Shown here: piece by piece, positions 11,640-25,100 of the stretch
Numbering within the stretch: the first letter of the stretch is position 1
Layout: each line of letters opens with the position of its first letter
Assembly (NCBI GenBank): GCA_963691655.1
Contig: OY829326.1
Coordinates: forward strand, 59,513,776 to 59,577,775
From: Toxonevra muliebris
Taxonomy: Eukaryota; Arthropoda; Insecta; Diptera; Pallopteridae
Length of the DNA stretch: 64,000 bases
Direction: 5' to 3'
Translations under genes and position numbers: made by a program
Notes under the pieces: generated by a model
Database searches by the model: none
The model's input: only the letters and a program-made list of their open reading frames with translations
Told to the model about the DNA's origin: nothing

Positions 11640-13177
11640 GTAGCAACTATGAACTTAAAAATCCTTCACCATGATAAAAATTTAAACCTTGAATGACGTT
11701 TTGACATTGCCAGATACAAAAAAAAATGTTAAGGTACGTTTGTATTTTAATTAGGGTTGCCATTTTTATTTTATCTAATCCTGAGACAAAATCCCAAAAG
11801 TGAAAAAATATAAGGGATTTACATTTTTTACCCGGGACACAGAACAGGCACAAGTTTTGTGTATTTGGTAGTTTATTTCATTTTATTAAGTCGAACTATT
11901 AACTATAGTATTACTTAAGTCGAGAGTTCGATTCTCGCTTTCTTTTTCCGTCTTTTCGTAATTAATATCATTAACCACACAATTTTGACATCTCATAATC
12001 ATAATTCTATGTTTTATTTACAAACTTTTTTGGAACAGTGATTTTAACAGTCCAGTCTTTGTGCCAAAATATCTCACAGTGTTAAGCTGAGCTGTGGTGT
12101 CGTTTTCCTTAAAATCATTATCGCTGTTATGTCTAATGAAGTTTCGGAAATATGGGGAAAGAGCAGTTAGTAAAGCATTTTCATTGTCAAATTCCCTATA
12201 TATTTCTGTGATTATGGTATATTTCAACTACAAATATTGTGGCTTCTGTAACTCATAGATATATGCAAATCTTTCGAGCTTTGCAGATATTGCATATACC
12301 GTAAGGTTGCTTAATTCAGTTTTTGTTCTCATTTAAATTATGATCTTTTTCTGTAGTAAATGTTTAATTTAAACTTCTTAATTTCACTATCAGTGGGGGG
12401 AAGGGAGGGGGGCAAATGCAAAGTTTGGGGCAGTATAAGTGTTTCAGTTTTCCTTCCTCTCATCAAATTTAATGATATTCCATAATTTCACTTAATTTTC
12501 TTAAAGGTTCTTTGTCTCACACATCATAAATTTAAATAAACATACAAAATAACAAAAGTGGTTTGGATAAAAAATTTTTAATTGAAATAACCAAAAAGGA
12601 AACAGAAATACTCAAAAGAAGAATTATGCGCTTGTAGTTATATTAAATTCAAAAAAATGTGAAGATCATTTTTAAAAATTAAAGTATGACATGAAAATTA
12701 CAAATTTTAATAAATAAAAACGTTATTTTTTTTTTTTTGTATTTTAAATAAGCGCGCGAGAGTGACTCAAGTGGCAAATTCTTATACGAATAAGAGAATA
12801 AATTTATATGCATATGTGTGTGTGTGTTTTAATATCTCCAACAAAAATTATAGTAGAAAGCAATTAAATGCAATAAAAATTAATTAAACCACAACGATAA
12901 TAAAAAGCATAGCAAACAAAAAAAAAAAATTAAATAAAAGCGGTGAAAATTAATTTTGAGTGTCTCATTTTTCAAAGAAAAGAATCATAAAAATGCAAAA
13001 ATAACAAAAGTGATAAGCAAAAAAAAAAAAAAAATGCAATAAAAAATGCATTTTCTATAAATGAATGATAATTTAAATATAATGAAAGCATAAAAACAAC
13101 AAAGCAAAAGTAAAACAAAAATCTGCATAGATAAGAAAACCCTCCGGCATATTAGTATAACAAGCAAAGTGAAGGAA
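11640..13177. other. Upstream region of the RECK-like gene
   Basis: AT-rich DNA. The right target-site copy of the MITE (11640-11647) and possibly the very N-terminus of the split transposase lie at its left end. A G-rich run lies near 12395-12413 and a TG microsatellite at 12814-12827. The right part, full of adenine runs, may be 5' UTR of the gene starting at 13178. No supported coding exon. Confidence 0.5.
12814..12827. repeat. TG microsatellite
   Basis: Short run of alternating T and G (seven units) after an ATATGCAT word. Confidence 0.7.
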
Positions 13178-16100
13178 ATGCATTACTCACGCTTTCTATA
13201 TTGCATTATTTTATTGCTGGTGATTTTTTTAATACTGACGCCGTTAACAACTTCCGTTCGACAGCAACAACAACAGCAACAACATGACAACGAAGATGAT
13301 AGCATTGTGGACAATAATAAATACGCAATGCGTAATCAACGACGACGCAGTAAAAATAATTTACCAACAAAACAACAACAACGGCAGCAACAATTATTGA
13401 AATCATCAACCAAATTTCTAAGTAGTGATGAATTTACATCCAACGATGATGATGATGACCGCAGTGATGATTATGATATATATTCAGATTCGGCAGCAGC
13501 TATTGCTTCCTCGGATTCCATGATGTCCAAAGATACTGATGGAATCGGTGGTGGTGGTGGTTTAAGTGATCGTAGTCCATATGGTAAGCTTAATTGTTTT
13601 CAGTGTTACCATGAGCGCTGGAGCTTAGAGTCATAGCTGGTAATTTATGTGGATAAATCTTATAGGTGGGAATTTTCAGAGGCCCTTGGAAAAAGGTATT
13701 TTGGTGGCAATTTCCAGTGACTTTAGGATTATTTATTAATTTTTATTGAAGAATCATAAAAAGAGTAATCGTTTGATAGTTGGTAATGTCAGAAATTGGA
13801 TCAATTTTTGAAATTCGAAAACAGCTTTTTTGCAGGAGTTTCGGTTGACGTTTTAGCTTTTTAAAGTTTATTTGCTGCATCCAAAGGGTGAAAACTGTCT
13901 CTATCTAAAGTCCGTGTTAATTTCACTTATTAATTTTTGAAAAAAAAAAAACAGATGTAATCTAAAATGAAATCAATCCCAAAAAATTTCTCTAAACCTT
14001 GATCTCATAACAAGAAAGATGATCTAATGACTAAATTAAATCATATGTCTTGCATATATTGTCATTTTTTGTATAGGATGTTATCCTTGTGTTTAAAAAC
14101 TAATTCCACGACACAAATTTCGTTACAAACAGGAACATAGAACTATTGAAGAAATTCATCGCATTAGATTAGCCTTAAGTAGAAAGTTCTATTTCAAAGT
14201 TCAAGTATGTCAGGAAGTCCTCTGAAAAGATTATAAACGCTCTGCTGACTACTAAAAAAATATTGCTGAAAAAAAAAATCAAATTTAATACTTAAACCCT
14301 TTCATTTCCGTTTCTCAGAAAAGAAAGTTTTATTTTTAAAATGCATAAATAAACTGAAATTTTGGTTATTAGAATTCATTATGTCTTAATTTTTTAACTT
14401 CGTAAATGAACACCCTTAATTTTAATTAGTTGACGTTATCGCGAGCGCACTGTAAATAGAAGTGACGCCTTCTTTTCTGTTCACTGACGTCTGCGAAATT
14501 TGTTCTCTTACATCTCACAAAATATGTGATATAGCAAAAGTAAATGTAAAAATATATTAAACCATTGGTGAGAGCATAATATATAAATAAAATAGAAAAA
14601 TTAAAAACCCAGTAAAATCTATATAGTATATCTGCCATACAGTATAGTATGGCCCATACTGTATACTGCGATCCAGAGATAAAAAACCGCTAATGACAGT
14701 TAAAGATAGGTCAATGCTGAGGCTCATAATGAGAGACTCTAAAGATATTTCTAATGCATTTAGAGCAAAATGGTTTATATTTTATTAGTTCCATTTTGGA
14801 GTATTTTAACTTTGGTTGGTATTCTCTACTACTAGGTCATCGAATAGGTTCACTCCTTTACCAGATATGCTAATCAGTGCATTATTTATGTATGTACATA
14901 TACATCTTGATCATCCCAGAGGCTGCCTGACTAAAAAATTACAACAACTAAACTTAAATTACTCTTCTCCCTAGCATACATCAAAATCACTTTGATAAAT
15001 CTTCACTTTGTTAATTTATTTTGTTTTATTTCTTTTTGTAATTTCTATACGCTACTTAAGTTAATCATAAAATAATTAGACTCGCATCTATAAAACGATG
15101 CGTTTTTTTGTTGTTGTTGCCTTATTTACAGTGGTGGCTTTGATTTCAGAAATTTGCAGAGACATTTTAGGATGCTGCTGCAACCGTAACAACAAAAGTG
15201 TTACCACCATCATGCAATTGTGCACACAAAATTCAAACGAATTTGCGTTGCTTTTGACTGAGACTGCCAGGCTGACTGTCTGCCTGCCTGCCTAGTAAAA
15301 GAATGATGCGGGCGTTCGGTGATGGCGGCGTATGTGTGACATATGCTTAAAAACGTAAAAGAAATGATAGACAGACAAACAAACAAACCAACAGATGGAC
15401 GGACAGGCGGAGAGACACTTCACTGCTTCTTACTACAATCTACAGCTCAAGGGATGTAGTACGTCTCTTTTCGCCATTTTTGCTTATACGTACTATATGA
15501 TACAAGAACAGCGTGGAATTGTTTTGTCACTTGGCGGCAGTGTTGTTGTTTTTGGATTTTGTTGTTGTTTTTCATATAAAAATACATTCACAAGATCAAA
15601 AGCACTCATTAATTAAGTGTGTAATTCCTATGTTCTTTGCATATGTCACATACATACGCATACATGTGTGTGTGTGCGTGTGTACATTTGTGTTCGTGTC
15701 ATATAAGCATGAGATGTTGTTGCATGGTGGGATCTTGAGAATCTTTTCTTTTTTCTTTATTTTCATTTTTTTTGTTTAGTAGGTTATTTTTAGCATATTT
15801 ACTTTGAAGTTTATAAATTTTTTGAATTGGTTGTGGTTTTGAGGGTAAATTTCTTTTTGAAAATTTTGCATGATTAAATGCAAAATTTATAATTTGCTTG
15901 AAAAAAGTGGAAAAATTATAAAATTGTAATTGAAATTATTTAGTAAAGTTACATTTGTCAAAGAACATATCCGTCGAGTGAAGAAACTTAGGTCCATGGA
16001 GAAATTAAAAGTTAAAATATATTTTAAAATTCTTGAAGCTTTTACCAGATTTTCAATTTAAAATTCTGTATTTGAGGTTATTTGTAGCATATCGCTTAAA

Positions 16101-19100
16101 AATTGGAGGTTTTTAGTTACTACTTTTGAAATCGTTTCTAAAATGCACATCCTATCGCTTTTCCTTTCATCTACGACATTGTCATTATGGCTAAAGGAAA
16201 ATACGAGGATGCACTCTGCTACATAATTCAAATGGGGCTGAACCTCACGTGGAGGTGGTGTAAATTAGTGGATTTAAGCATAAATCCATCCAAGTTCACC
16301 CTTGTGCCATTCACTAGGAAAAGGATACTTCGCTTATGAATCCTAAAAAGCTGAATGAAGTGGTAATCAATGCTGCACCGGAAGTCAAATATCTAGGAAT
16401 AACACTAGACTCAAAACTTCTCTGGAAAGAACATTCCGACAATATAACCAGCAAAGCGACTAAGTTACTCATGGTGTGCAGAAGCTTAGCAGGAAAAACT
16501 TGGTGTACTCCGTACATTGTAAAGTGAAACTAGACCATGATGGTAAGGCCTATACTAACCTATGGTGCAGTTGCCTGGTCGAAAAGAGTAAAGTAAGTCA
16601 CAATGAGGAACGCCCTCACAAAAGTCCAAAAGCTTGCCTTGTGTCTGTATCAATGGAGCAATGAGAACATGTCCTTCAGCAGCCATAGAGGCACTATTAG
16701 ACCTCACGCCTCTACATCTAGTAATAGAGACTACCGTCGAAATCAGAGGGAAGGTAATTAGCAGTATAGATCTAGAAAGTATCTCTGCTGAGTTACCCCC
16801 AGCTACCTTGCCAAGGGATGACATGATCAAGAAATACAACTTCTAGGAATCCTTCAAAGTCGCACTAGGTAATAAGAGGGAATGAGACATCACAACTACA
16901 CCTCTTATAAAGAGCACACACAAAGGTGGTGCACTGACGGCTCGAGAACAGACAAAGAAATTGGGGTAGGGGTGTATGGCCCCAAGACCTAACAATCGCA
17001 GCCTATGGGAAACACTATAATTATCTTCCAAGCGGAGATTCTTTTCATACGGCTCTGTGCACAATTCACCTCGAACGTGAGTGTAAGGAACAAGACATAG
17101 TAATATACTGACTCAGATAGTACAGCCGCTGTCAGAGCATTGGACTTCTTTGAGATTCCCTCAAAACTGGTATGGGCTAATATGGGGATGTTAAGACCTT
17201 CTGAGCACACTAGGCAAGACAAAAAAGGTCACCATATTCTGGTTACCTGGGCATACAGGTATATATGATAACTAGATAGCCGACAATCTAGCAAGGAAAG
17301 CAGCGCCCAAGACATACAGTGGTCCTGAACCCATGGTAGGTCTTGGAACCCAAAACATATAAAGCACTTTAAAAGACGAGGGATGGAACAGCAGATCATC
17401 CTGCTGGGCACTCCTCCCAAAGCTACTCGTTTGGAACTTCGACCCCAAAAGAACGGCCGTCTGTCTCAATCTAAGGAAAGATCAACTTAGACTAATTATG
17501 GGCATTCTCTCTGGATACAGTAAACTGAGAGAACACATGAAGAACTTAGTTATAAATCAGGATAACACTTCTAGGTTTTGCTAAAAAGACAAGGAAACAT
17601 CAGAACATTTCTTAATACACATTTAGGCGCTCACTCACAGGAGGAAAAGATATTTGGGGCAATATTACCCAGACATCATAGCCTTGAAGCCACAGCAGCA
17701 ACTGAGATTCATCAGCAAGATTGGCAGCTTATAACCAAAGCTACTATCACGGGTACAATAGATCTATAAGGATGCAGTATATGTCACTCATACTTATCAA
17801 TCAATCAATGAACTACTACTACTACTATTAAGCTAAAACAGCCCATTTAGGGCCTAAACCGAGCTTTTCGCATCCATTCATGTTGTGTTAGTTCTATTTG
17901 TACACGAATGAAAGGAAGGCAAGTTTTACTCTTGGAGGTTTGCCACCATTGCCAGCCAAGAGGTGGTGGCATGTAGAAAAATGTTTCTTTTCTATTTTTG
18001 TTTTTTGAGCACCTTTGACACCTTTAATATTACTCCATACTCCCAAAATAAATCGTTGGACCCTTTTTCAGCCGCTAGAGCCCAAAAGCACATACGGCGC
18101 CACTGAGAAAGCCCCGGCGTTGGCTCTCTCAGTACCTGCTTATGTATTCAATGGCTAGATTAGTGTTACCCCTTATTAGCTGAGAAGGCACAAAACCTAT
18201 ATTTAAATCATCCAAACATAAAAAATGTCTGTACATAATAAAAAAAAAATTTATATTGTTACTTGAATGTATCTGCTCAGGTAAATAAAATTATAGGCAT
18301 TAATTAGTATGTAGTTCGGGCTTAATAATTGGGTTGGTTATCATTTTGTGCAGATGTGATATTGACTTGTTATTTTAAGTTGAAACTTCTCTGTTTTCCG
18401 AGGCATTGCATTCTTTGGGCTATATTTCAAGCTGTGTTTTTATATGCTAAAGCTAACTTCTTTTCTATTCAAGTTCCTTGTGCAAATTCAACTATTTAGT
18501 GGGTAAAACGTGGAACTCAAAAGACTAATAAATTTTTATTACATTTCTGGCTAGATTTTTTAGAATATACTAAGTAAATTTGGTGCAAACTTCTAAACGT
18601 TTTCGTCTACTGTAATATACTCAGTTGGTTTGGAGTTATGTTATGAAATCTCGTTTATCATCTCAAAGAACTCATTGTTTACTGCTGCTTCATCAGTGAT
18701 CTGTTGAAAGATTCATGGAGTATCTAAGCTCATGAAAGAACAAAAAAAATAAATATTTAGACGGGTAATTTATTTATCGAAAAGAGAGGGTTTCTCCCCA
18801 ATGTACTCCTTAGTGCCTGGTTATATTGGTGCTCGGTGTTCGACGAACACAAAACATTTTCTCCCGTGCTCGGTCGAGGTGGTTACATTCAGCTCGTTGC
18901 TGAGTTGCTTTTTATCGAAATGCACTTCTAGGTTTAGTAATATTTTGTATGTAATAATACTATTTTGTAGAATAACTCATTGCCACCCTGAATACTCGGC
19001 GTGCTCGGTGTACAATACACCGAGCATATCGTGTTCGGTGTGAGAGTGAGTAAAGGCACTCTCTTTGTGTTCGGAGCAACAACCATTTCATGGTGTTCGC

Positions 19101-22100
19101 CGATCATACTCCCAATATAACCACAGCCTTAGACTCGCTAATTGCCACAATAATCATTCAATTAAATACTATATATTCAAATTTTCCATCCAATGAATTT
19201 CGCTCATATTTCATTCTATCACATCCGAAAATAAAGTAAAAACTAAAATTTGTCCTGGCAGTTTTTATTTGATCTTTTTAATAAGTACCTACGTAGTAAT
19301 AAAATTTTAAACTTTTTTTTTTTATTGTTTTGATAAAGTTGTTTCTTCATTATTTTATGTATTTATTTGCATGCTATTAATTCTTTGAAATACATATGTG
19401 CATATAGTAGCCATCCTTTAACATGCTGGCGCCTGCATATTTCCTTAATATCTTCCCCCTTTTTCTTCTTTTCTACATCATGAAATTCTCATCCAATTTA
19501 TGTGTGCATTATACTCGTGCTTCTTTTCATTTATGAATTTTGCATTTGTTCATCACTTTCAATTAAAGTTTAAGTAAGTGAGTTTCTTTTTTCATTATAT
19601 TTCATTTGCCACATCTAATGCCATTTTAAAAAATGCCTTTGATTAAGTCAGTTGCAATATACAAAGTAGCAAAGAGGAGAATTATTTCACTAGCAACTTG
19701 CAACAATTATGTATTCGCAATTTTTTTTTTTTAATTATTTCTCTTGAATTAGCAAATCTTTTTATCTTTGTAAATGGATTGGAATGCATTGCATTCGGCC
19801 CACTGTTCTTCTTCTTCTTGCTTTCTAGCTGGCCATCATCCTTCGCTTTCAATTAACAAGAACAACAACAACAGCAAGCTTTCAGTTGTATTGCTAGTTC
19901 ACATGTTGTTGTAATTATTATGCAAAACTTTTCATTTTTTTGCTTTTAATTTACTTTTGTAAAATGTTGTAAAATTCTAACATTTCACTTCACTATTGCT
20001 ATTGCAATAATATCTTTTGATGTATCACTTTTAGTATTATCATCATCACTAACATATTGTGCATGTTGTTGTCTCACTCTTGCCCTTTGCTACAAATTAC
20101 ACTGGCACGCACACACACATGCATCCCACTCATTTGTCGTTCGCTACATCTCGCTTCAAATTGGCTGTCATTGAGACGCCTTATTTATAGCGTGTTAGAA
20201 GTGTCATTAAATATTTGTAAGTGCGATTATGATGACAGAAATGCCATTTGCCTGACATCGTAAAATCATACTCGAATATTTACTTTGTAGTTAGGTATTT
20301 CTTGTTTCTTTTTATTCTGATACTGATAATAAATGGTTGTAAATCGATCAAAAAACATATTTCATACAAATGTAATGTGAGTTTTTATGATACATCTATT
20401 TTTGTTGGCATACATACAACATAAGAAATTTAATATGCAACAATCTGGTAGAAAATATTAGGAAATTTTTGGATCATAGAAAATCATTGCATTTCTGTTT
20501 TTAAATATGTTACGTTAAATCAGTGACGAATTTTATATTGTGAATCGCAGCAGCACGACCCAGCCCTTCAAATTTTGTGTTTACAGAGAGAGAGAGAGAG
20601 AAGAAGAGTAGTTCTTCTTAAAACCAAGAAAATTATTATTTTATAAACAAAAAACTTAACCATTAATTTTTATTTCAGAGCAAGAAAATAATTCCTGAGC
20701 AAAAGTATTAAACTTAAGAAATAATTTTTATTATTGAGAAAAAAAAAATAAAAATTATAAATTGATTTTTTTAGTTGAGTAATATATACCAGATCGAGGG
20801 GGGAAAATAATCAAGCAATAATCATTATCGTTGACCGAAAAAATTAAAATCATAAAATAAATATTAATTTTAGATTTTTTGATTATGGTCCCTGGTCAAA
20901 ACTTTCTTATTCGGATATAAAAATAGGCGGTTTTGATAATTAAAGGACGCGACGCTTCAAGTGTAAGCGTGAGTTAGGTGAAACTTTTGCGGGCAACACT
21001 ATAGCGACCGCATCTGAAAGCGATACGAAACGAATTATATGTCGCTGAGTTTGTGGCAGCAAAAGTTTAATTTTTCGCCTTTGCGAACCTTTTTACGGAC
21101 CAGAAAAACTGTTTGTTGTCTTCTTTTCTTATTAATTACACTGCCCTGCAAATTTCAAGTTTTCTTATGCGAATAAGATGGCTTCTAGTGATTTCCCATG
21201 AATTTTTCATGCTGAATACGAATCTGTGATCGAAAACTTTCCATCACGTCAGAGAAACGGTGTTGAAATCCCTGAAATTAGCGTTTTTGACCATTTTTGT
21301 AAAATTGTGGACGTGAACCCTGACGTGCTACAAACTTTGCTGATATCAGAAATTAAAAACTGAACCATGCCCTTTCAAATGAGCATGCGCCCTCAGAGCA
21401 AGGGGTGAGATTATGTCTAGGGGTGCGCGAAAAAAAATGTACACAGAACTGATTTTATCTTACATCTTAATTCGTCCGCCATATTTGATCTACCATTTTG
21501 AATGTTTTAAACCTGACTGCAGATTTGTAATCAGTGACCCTAAAAACACTTCGGACCACTTCATTTTTCATTATATTTCGTTGGTATGAGTAAGAAAAAA
21601 TCCGCCCACCATATTTGATCCACCATTTTGAATGTTTGAAATCTGACTGCCGATATTCAAAAATGGCCAAAGCGCAGTTTTCAGGGGCTTCAACACCTTT
21701 TCGAAAACGTGACGTGATGGGAAGTTTTTGACCCCAGATTCGTGCTCAGCATGAAAAATTCATTCGGAAAAACTAGGAATTATCTTGTTCGCAAAACCCA
21801 TGCAGAGCAGTGTTATTCATTGTCAAGCATGTTTACGAGCATTAAGCGAATGAACTTGCGACGCTCGTTTTTTTTGTTGTTGTGAAACCGTTTGTCATCT
21901 CTCTTGTCTATTATTGTTTATTTATCATATTCATGCTCGCAAAATTATCGTTTGTAACCACACTTGCGAGCATAGAGCGAACGCTTGTACTTTTGAGCGC
22001 AAAACGCTCGCTTCTGAGCTCGTTTGCGATAGTTTAAGCGAACGTTCGTTCAACAATCGCTGCTTGGTCTACTGGGTTGCGTGACCCTGTTTTAATTATG

Positions 22101-25100
22101 CAAACGTAACATAGCGTCTCGTAACGTTGCCAACTGCCACGTCTCGATTCTGTGATATTGGCAGTGTGTGTAAGTGATTACCGTAAAATGTAACGTAGTG
22201 TAGAATTCTATCTTTGATAGATTTGTATGTACCTTACCAAGCCGCTAGCGGGAGGTTATCTCTTTTAAAGAATCGTTTCCCGCTTTGACTTTCAGAATTT
22301 TTAATTTTGTATTTTCATCTATACGTTCTCTCTTCCAGAAACTTTGGCACCACACGCACGTGAATTTTCCGCCATAAATAAAATATGGGCAAATAATAAG
22401 TCTCGAATTCTGAAATTTTGATTTGAATTCCATCGGTGTTTTCAAATATTTTTAAAAAGGTCAGATTTGTTAAAGATTAAGATTAGCTTTACAAGACAAA
22501 TACACCGCGATGTGTCGCTGGGCTTTATCCTTCTACTTGAACTGTTGAAACAAAAAATATCCACTTTATTAATTCAAAACTTTATATTTATTTTTATTTG
22601 CGAGTAAAGCATAGAGTTTGGAAATGAAATATATTTGACCAATGCTGCAATTTTCTAGAATTTGTTATATTTTGAGTACATTGGTAGAAGGTGGGATAGT
22701 TTAATATTCTTCAACCTTTTGTTCTCAAACATAAGAAGCGAAATCCAAAATCTTCTAGCTTAAATTTGGTACCGAATGGATAGTTTTCTAGAAAATTTCA
22801 AAAAGAAAACTATATGTGATTGAGATAAATGGCTGATGCAATTTTACTCAGAGTATCCAAATTATGTAGTTTAGCTTGGTTTCATTCAATTAAATTTTTG
22901 GGTGACGCAAAGTGTTGTGGGCGATAAAAAATTAACAAAATTCGGTCCAATAAAAATGGTTTTTGGGTAGTTTTTAAATTTTGACCCAATTTTGTATTGA
23001 ATTTTTTAGGGCCATTTTTTATTTAATTTTTTTTTTGTTTTTGACGATTTTTCCTTGGCTATATTTCCCAGAGCCGCCATAATTTCAGTACATTTTTCAA
23101 GATTACAGACATGTTTTCAATGTATTTTTATGCGCCATTTCGAAGCCATTTCGAAATACGAAAATTAACCAGAAAATGTTTGTTTATGCGGCTTAACTCA
23201 AATATTACGAAAAATTAAAGATATGCAATGAAAATGAGGTTCGTTTTGCAAACTTATGTGCTTCAAAATTGCCACACTGAACGAATTCAGCGTTTGAAAC
23301 AAAAAATAAATCTTAATACTCGTAAATAAACTAAAATGTTCATTCTTTTCAACATAGTACCTACATACATGCATATACCGTAGAATGTTAACGCCCTCAG
23401 TGGTTTTTCTAAAAGTTGTCAGACCTACTTAATAATTGCAACAAACAGTTTACGATTGTATTTGTCATAATATTGAAAAAACAAAATGCACTTAAGTATA
23501 ATTTATGAGCATAATCCATTCACACATACAACTACATGAATATGTATTTACATTCTAACATATGTTCATATGTATTCATATCAACATTCAATAAACGTCT
23601 ATCAAAAGTTAGATTTGCTTATAAACAAAATAAAATGTGTTGAAAAGATGTGCCTCCATAAACAAAAATCAAAACAAAATCATAATGAAATCCCACAACA
23701 AGTCAAGTGGTTGTTGAAAACATTCTCCTTTACACTTAAAATGTTCACACGATTTTGTTTATAATAAAAACAGCAGAAATTATATAATTGAGAATTTTCA
23801 TTCCATCAAGAAACAGAAAACATACAATAAACAAAAATTTACCAAGCTATTTATTGGTGAAAACTACAATACATCTAGTGAATAAATCGAAAGTATACGA
23901 TTTAAATATAAATGAATTGTTGAAATTTTTCTGACTTTTTTGTTTGTTTTTGAAATACCAGAAAACAAGGCGCGCAATTCTCTTCGGAATGCCATGCAAA
24001 TAAAGCGAGAACAAAGATTGTTTTAAGTTTATATTTTTTGCATTCGCTATATACACACACAAAACTACTGAACATTCATATTATATACAAAACTGATAAC
24101 AGCGTCGGCTTTTTATAAACATCAAACATTAGAAACTCGTCTCGAGTTCAATTTTAAAGGTCGGCGGAGATAAGCAGTGAATGTGGTTGCAAAAAGTTGA
24201 TAAATTATAAAAATTTTAACCAAGGAATGAAACCGAAACCGTAACTGTAATTTTCATCCGAAAAGTTCGTTATTTTCAAACACTGAAACCGGTTCAAATC
24301 GGTTTTGAGAACAATTTTCTCGATCATTGTTATAAAAAGATCAGTTTTCCAACATTTCAAAATTTATTCAATTTAAATTTGGCGCTAGTATCTATGTCGA
24401 CGATTGCAGCCGATTTTAGCGCCACTCGTTGGTTATGTTTTATCCAAAATGTCTGGCACCACTGACTTTTCAATCCCTTATAATTATACTTAATATCAAC
24501 AAAAATTCTTATTATGTATGTATCGGATCGGCATCGACCGAAATTTGACCGATTTTTTTATCAAATTATTTAAAAATTATCATATTATTTAATCAAATTA
24601 TTCCTAAACAAATATGATCGATTTATTTACGTATACGTACTTGAATTTTAGAGTATTTTTTTTTTATATTTATATTTTTGTGAATCATAGATATATTTGC
24701 ATTTCTTATTTTATTGATTTCTATCTTCATAAACACATCTGGGTGCCTTAATTTGCTAGGGCCCTAACATCAAATTTTTTCATACTTATTTAGTTTTTGA
24801 TGGATTATGATTCATCTATACTGAAAATTTTAGAGACCTACACCGAAAACTTACGATATTTTCCTTTAGTTTAAATTACAAATTCTCAAACAGAATAGAG
24901 AGTTAAGCAATAAAAAGTTAAGCAAATATGATGGAATATGGCCATTCATTTTGTATATTTATTCAGACGTGTTTTTTGAATTTCAATGTTGTGAAACAAT
25001 ATTTGCAAACCATAGAATATTACTAGTAATTAATCTCATGTTTAATTGTCAAACTAATTTTGATCACTTTCCTTCAAAATCGTAACCGGAACGAAACCGA

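Noticed and set aside
13169..13177. In-frame GTG three codons before the ATG of the RECK-like exon as a start
   Set aside because: Nuclear animal genes start at ATG with rare exceptions; the ATG at 13178 gives a proper signal peptide.
14600..14680. Palindromic TATACAGTATAGTATGG region as a regulatory hairpin or MITE
   Set aside because: Short and imperfect, no flanking duplication and no second copy seen.
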